This document shows, piece by piece, positions 45,041 through 54,400 of a stretch of DNA of 64,000 bases. The notes under the pieces were generated by a model. That model saw only the letters and a list, made by a program, of their open reading frames with translations, ran no database searches and was not told the DNA's origin. The translations under genes and the position numbers were made by a program. This DNA comes from Prevotella sp. OH937_COT-195 (lineage in GTDB: Bacteria > Bacteroidota > Bacteroidia > Bacteroidales > Bacteroidaceae). The stretch is taken from NCBI RefSeq assembly GCF_003932845.1, contig NZ_RQZH01000004.1, positions 1 to 64,000 of the forward strand, read 5' to 3'. Numbering within the stretch: position 1 is the first letter of the stretch; every line of letters starts with the position of its first letter.

Positions 45041-45116
45041 AATTCAGGCGAAATTAGTTTGTAATTTCGCCTGAATTGCTTTACAAATTCGCCTGTTTTG
45101 ATTTGCTAATTCGCCT
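45041..45116. repeat. GCCGAAATT-type array, site 3 (TTCGCCTG variant)
   Basis: A perfect 16-bp hairpin, AATTCAGGCGAAATTA (45041-45056) with TAATTTCGCCTGAATT (45062-45077), starts 2 nt after the mltG stop and may serve as terminator. Two further direct units carrying AATTCGCCTGTTTT follow. All four units share the CGCCTG variant of the core, unlike the other three arrays. Confidence 0.8.
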
Positions 45117-45342
45117 GTTTTACCAATAGTCCCGAATACTTTGGACAAACAATGTTGAGCAGGAGGACGGCATGACTTTCCACTTTTGCCGTACGACAAC
45201 TGCAACACTACGAAAGGTTTGCACAAAACAAGTCCGATATTTTAAGAAATATAACTCCGGAGAATAATAACCAAGGGGCAAGAATTATTTCTTTTTCTGT
45301 GTTTTTTTCATATAAAAACTTGCAAATAGAATTTTGATATAG

Positions 45343-45350
45343 TATTTTTG
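45343..45350 (+). promoter_or_regulatory. -7 box TATTTTTG of the 45437 gene
   Basis: The box lies 87 nt upstream of the ATG at 45437, predicting a leader of about 80 nt. Confidence 0.6.
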
Positions 45351-45436
45351 CAGACGAAAAACAAATTATTGTCCGCCGAACTACGGGCAAAGGTGTAAGG
45401 AGTATATAAAATTAATACAGACATTAAAAAATCATT

Positions 45437-46246
45437 ATGAAAGAAAACGCAAATAAAGCTTTGACACTTAAAACATTAAACAAAAGCAACGTTTGGGACG
45501 TTCAGGAAAACGACATCTTCCGCATGCTCGAAGCGGCAGACAAAGATGCCGACCTGAAAGAAAACATGCGCCGCTATACGGATATTATAAAGAGTGCATT
45601 CGATATTGAGGAAGTAAAAGTTGACAGACCGGAGACAATCAAGAAATACGAGGCGAGAGGGTTCAAGGTTGCACAGGTATGTGCCAACGAAAACGGGAAT
45701 GTAAAATGGGCAGTGAAGAAACGCCCCATAATGAGAGTTACCGACTTGACATACGAGAATATCAGACATATATCGGCAGCAAAACTCATAGAGGTTCTCG
45801 ACAGAAATTTCGGAGGCGGTTGGGAGTCGTTGTCGCAGAGTATTCAGGACATCATACAGCACGGTTTCGACATAAGCACCACCACACTTCCCGCCGACAG
45901 ACTACACAAGAAAGGCGGCATGTATGAAAAGAAAATTGCCGAAGGTTTCGAGGTTCTCGAAATATCGAAAGGCAGTTGGGTCGAGGCTATTTTCGCAAAA
46001 GAGAAACCCAAGGTGAAACATCAACACACCAAATCAGACATCAACGGCAACGAAGACAACATCATTGACAACGAGGATATTGACGATGAGGACGTGGAAA
46101 TTGTTGATACATACAACCGAATTGACGATGAAGACGAGTATGACGAGGATAAACTGACCGAGGAAAGTTATCGCACAACCATCGAGGAAGACCCCGAGGC
46201 ATTGTCACTCGAGGCAACAGAAATCGTTGAGGAGGACGACTATTAA
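45437..46246 (+). CDS. conserved hypothetical protein with acidic C-terminal tail
   Basis: The protein has 269 residues. The N-terminal ~90 residues (VWDVQENDIFRMLEAADKDA ... GFKVAQVCAN) and a middle segment LIEVLDRNFGGGWESLSQ look globular and repeat-like. From about residue 185 the tail is strongly acidic (DDEDVEIVDTYN, DEDEYDEDK) and probably disordered. I do not recognise a family with certainty. The acidic tail could mimic nucleic acid or bind basic proteins, which is inference. Confidence 0.7.
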   Translation: MKENANKALTLKTLNKSNVWDVQENDIFRMLEAADKDADLKENMRRYTDIIKSAFDIEEVKVDRPETIKKYEARGFKVAQVCANENGNVKWAVKKRPIMRVTDLTYENIRHISAAKLIEVLDRNFGGGWESLSQSIQDIIQHGFDISTTTLPADRLHKKGGMYEKKIAEGFEVLEISKGSWVEAIFAKEKPKVKHQHTKSDINGNEDNIIDNEDIDDEDVEIVDTYNRIDDEDEYDEDKLTEESYRTTIEEDPEALSLEATEIVEEDDY

Positions 46247-46257
46247 AAAAATGCCCG

Positions 46258-47046
46258 TCATCGCACGGTGATGTGGAAACAACTTTGTTTCACTTCATAT
46301 TTCACATGGCAACGCCCGTTCAAACGCATGTCACGGAGTACTTCGGACAATACCCATTTCAATTGGTCGTCCCTGACAAGCGTTGAAACGGGCTTGAATC
46401 TTGTATAAGATATATCGAAAGTGGTGCCATACATGTGGCAACTGTTCTCCGTGGCATTCTTGTTTTGACGGCGTAGTTTCGCAACGTCTTCCCTCGTCCG
46501 GGTGGCACTCGTTACAATAAATTTGTTTAGCGGCAGTCCCTTTATCTGAAGACTGTCGAAAAAAACACGCCCTATATCATTCAGTAGCGATGCGGCATGC
46601 GGGACAAGGTATGGAATACTCCGTTTCATCGGGTCAATTTCATAATAAGGATTTGCCCCGATATATACAAGTCCGGCCTTGTCGTTCTCGGCATCCGCGC
46701 GACGTTCCACGGGACGAACGCCCCACTTGCGGGCTGAGAGCAACTGTACATCGTTTGAATCGGGAAAAGTCTCCTTGTAATTACGCACGCTCATTATCTT
46801 GTGTTTCAGCACATTTCCCGATGCATCGAAGAATTTTGACGTTTTGATTTGCAACGATTCAGACATACGGGGAACGGCATCTGCTGCAGAATTTTCCATT
46901 ACCGCGGCACTATCACCCACCTCCGTGTGTTGTTCTTTCGCAACAGGTTTGGCAATATCGGGAAACACGCATCGTACAAGGGCAAGCAAAACAACCACCA
47001 CGCCAAAGCCCTCTATATATCTGTTTTTGGTAATCTTAAATTTCAT
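46258..47046 (-). CDS. DUF5715-like M15-type peptidase protein
   Basis: The protein has 262 residues from ATG 47046; a further upstream in-frame TTG overlaps the predicted transcript start and is rejected. One TM (about 14-30) anchors a periplasmic domain. FIVTSATRT and SCHMYGTTFDISYT resemble the Zn-binding block of M15 D-Ala-D-Ala peptidases, as in DUF5715 proteins. A role in peptidoglycan is likely but unproven. It converges with the acidic-tail protein (11 nt between stops). Confidence 0.75.
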   Translation of the reverse strand: MKFKITKNRYIEGFGVVVVLLALVRCVFPDIAKPVAKEQHTEVGDSAAVMENSAADAVPRMSESLQIKTSKFFDASGNVLKHKIMSVRNYKETFPDSNDVQLLSARKWGVRPVERRADAENDKAGLVYIGANPYYEIDPMKRSIPYLVPHAASLLNDIGRVFFDSLQIKGLPLNKFIVTSATRTREDVAKLRRQNKNATENSCHMYGTTFDISYTRFKPVSTLVRDDQLKWVLSEVLRDMRLNGRCHVKYEVKQSCFHITVR

Positions 47047-47065
47047 AAAAGCAGTTTTCAAGGTA

Positions 47066-47073
47066 CAAAGTTA
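47066..47073 (-). promoter_or_regulatory. -7 box TAACTTTG of the DUF5715-like gene
   Basis: The minus-strand box lies 19 nt upstream of the ATG at 47046. Confidence 0.6.
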
Positions 47074-47168
47074 ATGGTTTTCCATGACTTTTTATTTCTT
47101 TTCAGCCAAAAGTTACATATTTAAGCATAAAATAGAAGGAAAGAAAGCATGGTTTGGAATTATTTTTG

Positions 47169-47176
47169 TACTTTTG
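47169..47176 (+). promoter_or_regulatory. -7 box TACTTTTG of the phoH-pyrF run
   Basis: This lies 64 nt before the GTG at 47241. A second box, TATTTTTG, is adjacent at 47161-47168. It probably drives phoH and the downstream genes. Confidence 0.65.
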
Positions 47177-47240
47177 CACATGAGTTTCATACCTTAATTA
47201 TTTTATTACAATACCAAATACGGTAAATTAAAAATCCAAC

Positions 47241-48227
47241 GTGACAGAGAAGCATATAGTACTCGAAGATATAGATCCGGTGATGTTTTACGGTGTCGGC
47301 AACAATCATCTGCAGATGATAAAGGCACTCTTCCCGAAACTGCGTATAACTGCACGAGACAACGTTTTACGCATGCTGGGCGATGAAGAACAGATGGATA
47401 ACGCCGAGAAAGCCATAGAGACAATGCGAAAGCACGTGTTGCATTACAACTCTATAAGCGAGGAAGATATTCTTGACATCGCAAACGGAAGAAAAACAAA
47501 GGACGAATCGGTAAAAGGAGTGGTGGCATACAGCATATCGGGACGGCCGATAAAGGCACGAAGTGAAAATCAACAGAAACTCATAGATGCTTTCGAGAAC
47601 GACGACATGATTTTCGCAGTAGGTCCGGCAGGAACGGGAAAGACATACCTTAGCATAGCACTCGCCGTAAGAGCGATGAAAGAAAAGCAGGCAAAAAAGA
47701 TTATACTGTCAAGACCGGCAGTGGAGGCAGGCGAGAAACTCGGCTTCCTGCCCGGAGACATGAAAGACAAAATCGACCCGTATCTGCAACCGTTGTATGA
47801 TGCACTCGAAGACATGATACCCGCAGTAAAACTGCAGGACATGATGGACAAACACATAATACAGATAGCTCCGCTCGCATTCATGCGCGGAAGAACACTT
47901 AGCGATGCCGTGGTAATACTCGACGAGGCACAGAACACCACATCGGCACAGTTGAGAATGTTCCTGACACGCATGGGGTGGAACACGAAGATGATTGTAA
48001 CCGGCGACATGACACAGATAGACCTGCCGAACGACACACGCAGCGGACTGCGCGAAGCAATGAGAATACTAAAGGGAGTGGAAGGAATATCATTCGTGGA
48101 ACTGAACAAGAAAGACATCGTTCGCCATAAACTCGTTACGAGGATAGTAAACGCATACGAGGCATACGACAAGGACAAGAAATCGAAAGAAAAAGAAAAC
48201 ATTCCACATACCCACGAAAAAAGTTAA
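47241..48227 (+). CDS. PhoH-like ATPase
   Basis: The protein has 328 residues from a GTG. An N-terminal ~110-residue KH-like part is followed by the PhoH ATPase domain with Walker A GPAGTGKTYL (about 132-141) and Walker B VVILDEAQNTT (about 229-239). PhoH-like proteins are P-loop NTPases linked to RNA processing and ribosome maturation in other bacteria. It is the first gene of a seven-gene plus-strand run. Confidence 0.93.
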   Translation: MTEKHIVLEDIDPVMFYGVGNNHLQMIKALFPKLRITARDNVLRMLGDEEQMDNAEKAIETMRKHVLHYNSISEEDILDIANGRKTKDESVKGVVAYSISGRPIKARSENQQKLIDAFENDDMIFAVGPAGTGKTYLSIALAVRAMKEKQAKKIILSRPAVEAGEKLGFLPGDMKDKIDPYLQPLYDALEDMIPAVKLQDMMDKHIIQIAPLAFMRGRTLSDAVVILDEAQNTTSAQLRMFLTRMGWNTKMIVTGDMTQIDLPNDTRSGLREAMRILKGVEGISFVELNKKDIVRHKLVTRIVNAYEAYDKDKKSKEKENIPHTHEKS

Positions 48228-48256
48228 TTTGTAAATCGTAAATCATAAACAAGAAG

Positions 48257-49240
48257 ATGAAAGCATTAACAAGCACCGATTTCCATTTCGAAGGACAGAA
48301 AAACGTTTATCACGGCAAAGTACGCGATGTATATAACATCAACGATGACTTGCTTGTAATGATTGCAACTGACAGAATTTCGGCATTCGACGTGGTTCTG
48401 CCAAAAGGAATACCGTTCAAAGGAGAGGTATTGAACCGTATTGCGGCAAAATTCCTTGACACCACGACAGACATCTGTCCTAATTGGAAACTCGCAACGC
48501 CGGATCCTATGGTAACAGTGGGACTGAAATGCGAAGGGTTCCGCGTGGAAATGATAATGCGTTCAATACTCACAGGCTCGGCATGGCGCGAGTACAAGAA
48601 CGGATGCCGCGAACTATGCGGGGTAAAACTGCCGGAAGGAATGCGCGAGAACGAACGTTTCCCCGAACCGATAATAACCCCAACGACCAAAGCCGACGAA
48701 GGACATGACATGAACATATCCAAAGAAGAGATTATCGCTCAGGGACTTGTGTCAAGGGAAGACTATGAGATAATGGAAGATTATACCCGCAAGATTTTTG
48801 CACGCGGACAGGAAATAGCCGCAAAACAAGGACTTATTCTCGTCGACACGAAATACGAGTTCGGCAAACGGGACGGCAAAGTGTATCTGATAGACGAAAT
48901 TCACACACCGGACTCAAGCCGCTATTTCTATGCAGAAGGATACGAGGAAAAACTTGCCAAAGGCGAACCGCAACGACAATTATCGAAAGAGTTTGTGAGA
49001 CAGTGGCTCATCGAACACGACTTTATGAACGAACCCGGACAAGTCATGCCGGAAATAACCGACGAATTTGCCGATAGCGTGAGCGAACGATACATCGAAC
49101 TTTACGAACATATTACCGGAGAGAAGTTCAACCGCACGGGAACACAATGCTCATGCAAATGCAGTACTTACGAAGAAAAGGACATAGCGGCACGCATAGA
49201 GAAAAATGTAAGAGAATATCTCGCATCGCGCAAACAGTAA
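48257..49240 (+). CDS. purC: phosphoribosylaminoimidazole-succinocarboxamide synthase
   Basis: The protein has 327 residues of SAICAR synthetase. [12 protein letters not shown] near the N-terminus and [16 protein letters not shown] [20 protein letters not shown] are the family signatures. It makes SAICAR from CAIR, aspartate and ATP in purine synthesis. It starts 29 nt after phoH. menG follows after 4 nt. Confidence 0.96.
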   Translation: MKALTSTDFHFEGQKNVYHGKVRDVYNINDDLLVMIATDRISAFDVVLPKGIPFKGEVLNRIAAKFLDTTTDICPNWKLATPDPMVTVGLKCEGFRVEMIMRSILTGSAWREYKNGCRELCGVKLPEGMRENERFPEPIITPTTKADEGHDMNISKEEIIAQGLVSREDYEIMEDYTRKIFARGQEIAAKQGLILVDTKYEFGKRDGKVYLIDEIHTPDSSRYFYAEGYEEKLAKGEPQRQLSKEFVRQWLIEHDFMNEPGQVMPEITDEFADSVSERYIELYEHITGEKFNRTGTQCSCKCSTYEEKDIAARIEKNVREYLASRKQ

Positions 49241-49244
49241 CGCA

Positions 49245-49979
49245 GTGTACAGACAGGAAACGATAAAGCCTTACAAAAAAGGCACAGAGAAAACGAAGCA
49301 GGTGGAGGAGATGTTCGACAACATCGCCCCGACATACGACACGTTGAACCACCGTCTGTCACTCGACATCGACAAGCTCTGGAGGCGCAAAGCGATAAAG
49401 CAACTCGCGCCATTCAAACCGAAACACATACTCGACATTGCAACAGGAACCGGAGACTTTGCCATACTCTCGGCAAAGATGCTCAAACCCGAAACACTGA
49501 TCGGGGCGGACATATCGGAAGGAATGATGGAGATAGGGAGCAGGAAAGTGGAGAAAGTCTCACTCGGAAATATCATCTCATTCAAAAAAGAAGACTGCCT
49601 CAACCTCACTTTCGCCGATGAAACATTCGATGCCGTAACGGCTGCTTTCGGGATAAGGAACTTCCAAGACCTCGACAAAGGACTGGCCGAAATGTGCCGC
49701 GTATTGAAGAAAGGAGGACATTTGAGCATCGTGGAATTGTCGCAACCCGTAGTTTTCCCGATGAAACAACTGTTCTGGATATACAGTCACACGATATTAC
49801 CAATATACGGCAAAATAATTTCAAAAGATTGTAGTGCATACAAATATCTCACTGCAACGATAGAGGCTTTCCCGCAAGGAGAGAGAATGATGGATATATT
49901 AAGAAAAGCAGGATTCGAAAAGACGGAGTTCAAAAGACTCACGTTCGGAGCATGCACGCTATATCTGGCTACCAAATGA
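49245..49979 (+). CDS. menG: demethylmenaquinone methyltransferase
   Basis: The protein has 244 residues from a GTG. The SAM motif is [15 protein letters not shown] at about 64-78, and [24 protein letters not shown] sequence opens the UbiE/MenG domain. Bacteroidales use menaquinone, so demethylmenaquinone is the likely substrate. It lies 4 nt after purC and 54 nt before aroE. Confidence 0.94.
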   Translation: MYRQETIKPYKKGTEKTKQVEEMFDNIAPTYDTLNHRLSLDIDKLWRRKAIKQLAPFKPKHILDIATGTGDFAILSAKMLKPETLIGADISEGMMEIGSRKVEKVSLGNIISFKKEDCLNLTFADETFDAVTAAFGIRNFQDLDKGLAEMCRVLKKGGHLSIVELSQPVVFPMKQLFWIYSHTILPIYGKIISKDCSAYKYLTATIEAFPQGERMMDILRKAGFEKTEFKRLTFGACTLYLATK

Positions 49980-50033
49980 ACCGACGGTTTCACCATATAC
50001 AGTTAGTATTCACATATAAAACATTATGCACAA

Positions 50034-50786
50034 ATGGACAAATATGGTTTGATAGGCTATCCCTTGGGGCACTCTTTATCAAAGAGTTACTTCAACGAAA
50101 AATTCGAGAACGAGAAAATCAATGCACGGTACATCAACTTTGAGATACCTTCCATTGATGACTTGGCGGAAGTGTTGGCAAGAAATCCAGAACTTAAAGG
50201 ACTCAACGTTACGATACCCTACAAAGAGAAAGTCATTCCTCTTCTTGACAGCATCAGTCCCGAGGCAAAAGTCATCGGGGCTGTAAACGTGATAAGAGTT
50301 GAACACAAGGGAAACAGAACCATACTTAAAGGTTTCAACAGCGATGTCATCGGGTTTACCAAGAGCATCGAGCCCATGCTTGAGAGTTTTCATAAAAAAG
50401 CACTGATACTCGGCACTGGCGGGTCATCCAAAGCCATAGACTACGGACTTCGCTCGCTTGGACTTGAAACCTTGTTCGTAAGTCGTTTCAACCGTCCCGG
50501 CACAATACGTTATGACATGGTAAGTCCGGAGACGATAAAGGAATACAACGTTATCGTTAATTGTACCCCTCGCGGAATGTATCCGCACACATACGAGTGT
50601 CCCGACCTGCCATACGAGGCAATGGACGAACACACCATATTATACGACCTGCTTTATAACCCTGACTCCACATTGTTCATGGAGAAAGGCGCGGAGCATA
50701 GTGCCACGGTCAAAAACGGACTCGAAATGCTTCTTCTGCAAGCATTCGCATCGTGGGAGTTTTGGAATGGCGGAACAAACAGATAG
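50034..50786 (+). CDS. aroE: shikimate dehydrogenase
   Basis: The protein has 250 residues. It starts with YGLIGYPLGHSLSKSYFNEK, has the catalytic Lys in LNVTIPYKEKV, and the NADP-binding ALILGTGGSSKAIDYGL. It reduces 3-dehydroshikimate in aromatic amino acid synthesis. It sits within the phoH-pyrF run. Confidence 0.95.
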   Translation: MDKYGLIGYPLGHSLSKSYFNEKFENEKINARYINFEIPSIDDLAEVLARNPELKGLNVTIPYKEKVIPLLDSISPEAKVIGAVNVIRVEHKGNRTILKGFNSDVIGFTKSIEPMLESFHKKALILGTGGSSKAIDYGLRSLGLETLFVSRFNRPGTIRYDMVSPETIKEYNVIVNCTPRGMYPHTYECPDLPYEAMDEHTILYDLLYNPDSTLFMEKGAEHSATVKNGLEMLLLQAFASWEFWNGGTNR

Positions 50787-50803
50787 ACTTTCAGTAATAA
50801 TTC

Positions 50804-52021
50804 ATGCAACAAACAGAAATGGACAAATCGGAAAGATATATGATGCGCGGGGTAAGTGCGGCCAAAGAAGACGTACACAACGCTATTAAAAACATAGACA
50901 AGGGAATTTTTCCACTCGCATTTTGCAAGATAATACCGGACATACTCGGAGGAGACCCGGAGTATTGCAACATCATGCACGCCGACGGAGCAGGCACAAA
51001 ATCGAGCCTTGCATACATGTATTGGAAAGAAACCGGCGACTTGTCTGTATGGAAAGGCATTGCACAAGATGCAATAGTAATGAACACGGACGACCTACTT
51101 TGCATAGGTGCCGTGGACAACATACTCGTTTCAAGCACTATCGGACGCAACAAGATGCTCGTGCCGGGAGATGTCATATCGGCAATAATAAACGGAACCG
51201 ACGAGTTGCTCGCCGAACTTCGTGAAAAAGGAATAGGCATTTATCCAACCGGAGGAGAAACGGCAGACGTGGGCGACCTCGTGCGCACAATAATAGTTGA
51301 CTCCACCGTGACATGCCGAATGAAACGGAGCGACGTGATAGACAATGCAAACATACGCCCCGGCGATGTAATAGTAGGACTGTCGTCAACGGGGCAGGCT
51401 TCATACGAGAAATGCTACAACGGCGGAATGGGCAGCAACGGATTGACATCGGCACGCCACGATGTATTCTCCAAGTACCTTGCAGAGAGATATCCGGAGA
51501 GTTACGAACATCTCGTTCCGGAAGAATTGGTATATAGCGGAGGCTGCCGTCTCGACACACAAGTAACCGTTGAATACAAGAAACCTAACTCCGAAAATGT
51601 AACGGAGAACGTTACCGCAGGCGAACTCGTACTTTCACCCACAAGGACATACGCCCCGGTAATAAAAAAGACACTCGACGAGATGCGCCATGAAATACAC
51701 GGAATGGTACATTGCACCGGAGGAGCGCAAACAAAAGTGCTGCACTTTGTGGGCGACAACTGCCGAGTTGTGAAAGACAACATGTTCCCCGTACCACCGC
51801 TTTTCCGCCTTATAAAAGAACAGAGCGGCACCGATTGGCAAGAGATGTACAAGGTGTTCAACATGGGGCACCGCATGGAGATATACGTCAAACCGACAGA
51901 TGCAGACCGAATAATCAAAGTGGCAAATAGTTTCAACATAGACGCACAAGTCATCGGACACATTGAGGAAGGCAGAAAGAGTCTCACGATAAAGAGCGAA
52001 TTCGGTGAGTTCGACTATTGA
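50804..52021 (+). CDS. purM: phosphoribosylformylglycinamidine cyclo-ligase
   Basis: The protein has 405 residues, or 400 if ATG 50819 is used. The AIR synthase fold is visible: MHADGAGTKSSLAYMYWK and IYPTGGETADVGD are the ATP/substrate blocks. It makes AIR from FGAM in purine synthesis. It is the longer form common in Bacteroidota. It starts 17 nt after aroE. Confidence 0.94.
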   Translation: MQQTEMDKSERYMMRGVSAAKEDVHNAIKNIDKGIFPLAFCKIIPDILGGDPEYCNIMHADGAGTKSSLAYMYWKETGDLSVWKGIAQDAIVMNTDDLLCIGAVDNILVSSTIGRNKMLVPGDVISAIINGTDELLAELREKGIGIYPTGGETADVGDLVRTIIVDSTVTCRMKRSDVIDNANIRPGDVIVGLSSTGQASYEKCYNGGMGSNGLTSARHDVFSKYLAERYPESYEHLVPEELVYSGGCRLDTQVTVEYKKPNSENVTENVTAGELVLSPTRTYAPVIKKTLDEMRHEIHGMVHCTGGAQTKVLHFVGDNCRVVKDNMFPVPPLFRLIKEQSGTDWQEMYKVFNMGHRMEIYVKPTDADRIIKVANSFNIDAQVIGHIEEGRKSLTIKSEFGEFDY

Positions 52022-52078
52022 TGCCAACGTAAACCACCACCATTAGTTAAGAATATTCACCACACTACCATAACGACA

Positions 52079-53191
52079 ATGACAGAAAACAACAACATAT
52101 TGCAGAAACTCGACGGCCTCGAGGCACGCTACGAGGAAGTTACCACGCTTATTACAGACCCGGCAGTGATTGCCGACAGGCAACGATTCGTGAAACTTAC
52201 GAAAGAATACAAGGATCTCGGAGACATCATGGACGCACGCAAAAGATACATCGCATGTCTCGAAGGCATAAAGGAAGCAAAGGATATTCTTGCAAATGAG
52301 AACGACCCGGAGATGAAAGAAATGGCACGCGAGGAACTCATGATGAACGAGGAATTGCAGCCGAAATTAGAAGAAGAGATAAAAATCGCACTTATACCGA
52401 AAGACCCGGAAGACGCGAAGAACGTACAGATGGAAATACGTGCAGGCACAGGAGGCGACGAGGCATGTCTCTTTGCCGGCGACCTCTTTATGATGTACAA
52501 GCGTTTCAGCGACTCGAAAGGGTGGCAACTCTCCGTAACCGACTTCAACGAGGGTGCCGTGGGAGGATACAAGGAAATAGACTTTGCCGTATCGGGTGCA
52601 GATGTATATGGCACACTGAAATACGAGTCGGGAGTACATCGCGTGCAAAGAGTGCCCGTAACCGAGTCTAACGGACGCATGCAGACATCGGCTGCCACGG
52701 TAGCAGTGCTGCCGGAAGCCGACAAGTTCGAGGTAAACATCAACGAGGGCGAGATAAAATGGGACACGTTCAGGAGTTCGGGAGCAGGCGGACAGAACGT
52801 GAACAAAGTGGAATCCGGAGTGCGACTGCGCTATATGTGGAAGAATCCGAAAACCGGCGAGACAGAGGAAATCCTAATAGAATGTACCGAAACGCGCGAT
52901 CAGCCCAAGAACAAAGAACGCGCCCTTTCGCGTCTCTACACTTTCATATACGACAAAGAACACCAGAAATATGTCGATGACATAGCAAGCCGGCGAAAAA
53001 GTCTCGTGTCAAGCGGAGACCGAAGTGCAAAGATACGCACCTACAACTTCCCGCAAGGACGTGTTACCGACCACCGCATCGGATTTACCACACACGATTT
53101 GCAAGGCTTTCTCGGTGGAAACATACAAGACATGATAGATGCACTTATGGTCGCAGAGAATGCCGAAAGAATGAAGGAGGCAGAACTTTAA
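52079..53191 (+). CDS. prfA: peptide chain release factor 1
   Basis: The protein has 370 residues of class I release factor type. GSGAGGQ-type motif appears as SSGAGGQNVNK (about 226-236), the GGQ loop that triggers peptidyl-tRNA hydrolysis, and DQPKNKERALSRL follows. Length fits RF1. It starts 57 nt after purM and 36 nt before pyrF. Confidence 0.96.
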   Translation: MTENNNILQKLDGLEARYEEVTTLITDPAVIADRQRFVKLTKEYKDLGDIMDARKRYIACLEGIKEAKDILANENDPEMKEMAREELMMNEELQPKLEEEIKIALIPKDPEDAKNVQMEIRAGTGGDEACLFAGDLFMMYKRFSDSKGWQLSVTDFNEGAVGGYKEIDFAVSGADVYGTLKYESGVHRVQRVPVTESNGRMQTSAATVAVLPEADKFEVNINEGEIKWDTFRSSGAGGQNVNKVESGVRLRYMWKNPKTGETEEILIECTETRDQPKNKERALSRLYTFIYDKEHQKYVDDIASRRKSLVSSGDRSAKIRTYNFPQGRVTDHRIGFTTHDLQGFLGGNIQDMIDALMVAENAERMKEAEL

Positions 53192-53227
53192 ACGACAGTA
53201 CACACACAATACATACTCCCAAAGAAA

Positions 53228-54049
53228 ATGACAAGAAAAGAACTTACAGAACAGATTTTTACTAAAAAATCGTTTTTGTGCGTCGGACTCGACACCGATA
53301 CCAAGAAGATACCGCAGCACTTGATGGAAGAGGAAGATCCGGTCTTTGCTTTCAACAAGGCCATAATCGATGCCACCGCACCATATTGTGTGGCATACAA
53401 GCCCAACCTCGCTTTCTACGAGGCTTCGGGAATAAAGGGAATGATTGCTTTCGAAAAAACCGTGGAATACCTTAAAAAGGATTATCCCGACCATTTCATT
53501 ATAGCAGATGCCAAACGCGGAGACATTGGCAACACGAGCGCGATGTACGCACGAACATTCTTTGAGGAATACGACATAGACGCACTGACCGTGGCACCAT
53601 ACATGGGAGAAGACAGCATAACGCCATTTCTCGGCTACGAAGACAAATGGGTGATTGTGCTTGCACTGACGAGCAACAAGGGTAGTTTCGATTTCCAACT
53701 TACGGAGGGCGGAAACAGAGAAAAACTTTTCGAGAAAGTGCTTCGCAAAACACAAGAATGGGGTAATGAAAACAACATGATGTTCGTAGTAGGAGCAACA
53801 CAGGGCAGAATGTTCGAAAACGTAAGACGCATTGCACCAAACAGTTTTCTGCTCGTGCCGGGCATCGGTGCACAAGGTGGCTCGCTCGAAGAAGTATGCC
53901 GTTTCGGAATGACTGCCGACTGCGGACTGCTTGTCAACTCATCGCGCGGCATAATATATGCCTCTTCCGACAAGGATTTTGCCGAAGCCGCGGCACGCAA
54001 TGCACGCGAGTTGCAGAAACAGATGGAGGCAGAACTGCTTAAACTTTAA
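53228..54049 (+). CDS. pyrF: orotidine 5'-phosphate decarboxylase
   Basis: The protein has 273 residues of the longer subfamily. [14 protein letters not shown] and the catalytic Asp/Lys in [15 protein letters not shown] are the hallmarks. It makes UMP from OMP. It is the last gene of the housekeeping run; the following 351 nt hold two palindromic repeats and the next promoter. Confidence 0.96.
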   Translation: MTRKELTEQIFTKKSFLCVGLDTDTKKIPQHLMEEEDPVFAFNKAIIDATAPYCVAYKPNLAFYEASGIKGMIAFEKTVEYLKKDYPDHFIIADAKRGDIGNTSAMYARTFFEEYDIDALTVAPYMGEDSITPFLGYEDKWVIVLALTSNKGSFDFQLTEGGNREKLFEKVLRKTQEWGNENNMMFVVGATQGRMFENVRRIAPNSFLLVPGIGAQGGSLEEVCRFGMTADCGLLVNSSRGIIYASSDKDFAEAAARNARELQKQMEAELLKL

Positions 54050-54150
54050 CAAACAACATTTTTCGAAACATATTTTCATTCATGGCATAGGGAGTGTCCA
54101 TAATCAGGTACTAATTATATATTGAATAAATAAATATATAGCTGTTCCTT

Positions 54151-54208
54151 AAAAGCCCACTTCACCGAAAAGTTATTCCAATCTAACTTTTCGGTGAAGT
54201 GGGCTTTT
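54151..54208. repeat. 25-bp perfect palindrome, likely bidirectional terminator
   Basis: The arms at 54151-54175 and 54184-54208 pair perfectly: AAAAGCCCACTTCACCGAAAAGTTA and its complement, with an 8-nt loop. The left arm with its lead-in GTTCCTT recurs at 3419-3452, where the right arm is shortened. Confidence 0.85.
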
Positions 54209-54235
54209 AAAGTGACAACTAATTACACGGAAAAC

Positions 54236-54312
54236 AGGCGGTTTTGCAAACCAAAACCGCCGAAATTACCGACCAAAACCGCCGAGATTGCAAAACAATC
54301 TCGGCGGTTTTG
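54236..54312. repeat. GCCGAAATT-type array, site 4
   Basis: Four units are seen. The last two form a perfect 17-bp hairpin, 54274-54290 with 54296-54312 (CAAAACCGCCGAGATTG). This array carries a GAGATT variant in both hairpin arms. It lies just before the HD gene promoter. Confidence 0.8.
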
Positions 54313-54388
54313 ATTGTCGGGAGGACATCTTTTTGCATGTTAAAGAGATACAGAAGTCTGAATATTTGGCATTTGAGATATTATTACA

Positions 54389-54396
54389 TATCTTTG
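54389..54396 (+). promoter_or_regulatory. -7 box TATCTTTG of the HD gene, apparently leaderless
   Basis: The box ends 4 nt before the ATG at 54401, so the transcript probably begins at or just inside the start codon. Confidence 0.6.
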
Positions 54397-54400
54397 CATC

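Noticed and set aside
45041..45116. Possible CRISPR-like array after mltG
   Set aside because: Units are 16-18 bp with irregular 5-10-nt spacing and no unique spacers; no cas genes nearby.
53009..53875. A 288-residue minus-strand frame over pyrF and the end of prfA
   Set aside because: Antisense to two housekeeping genes, Cys- and His-rich in a way typical of shadow frames.
54050..54400. Search for a tRNA or small RNA gene in the pyrF-HD gap
   Set aside because: Only palindromic repeats and a promoter were found; no cloverleaf or known RNA fold was seen.
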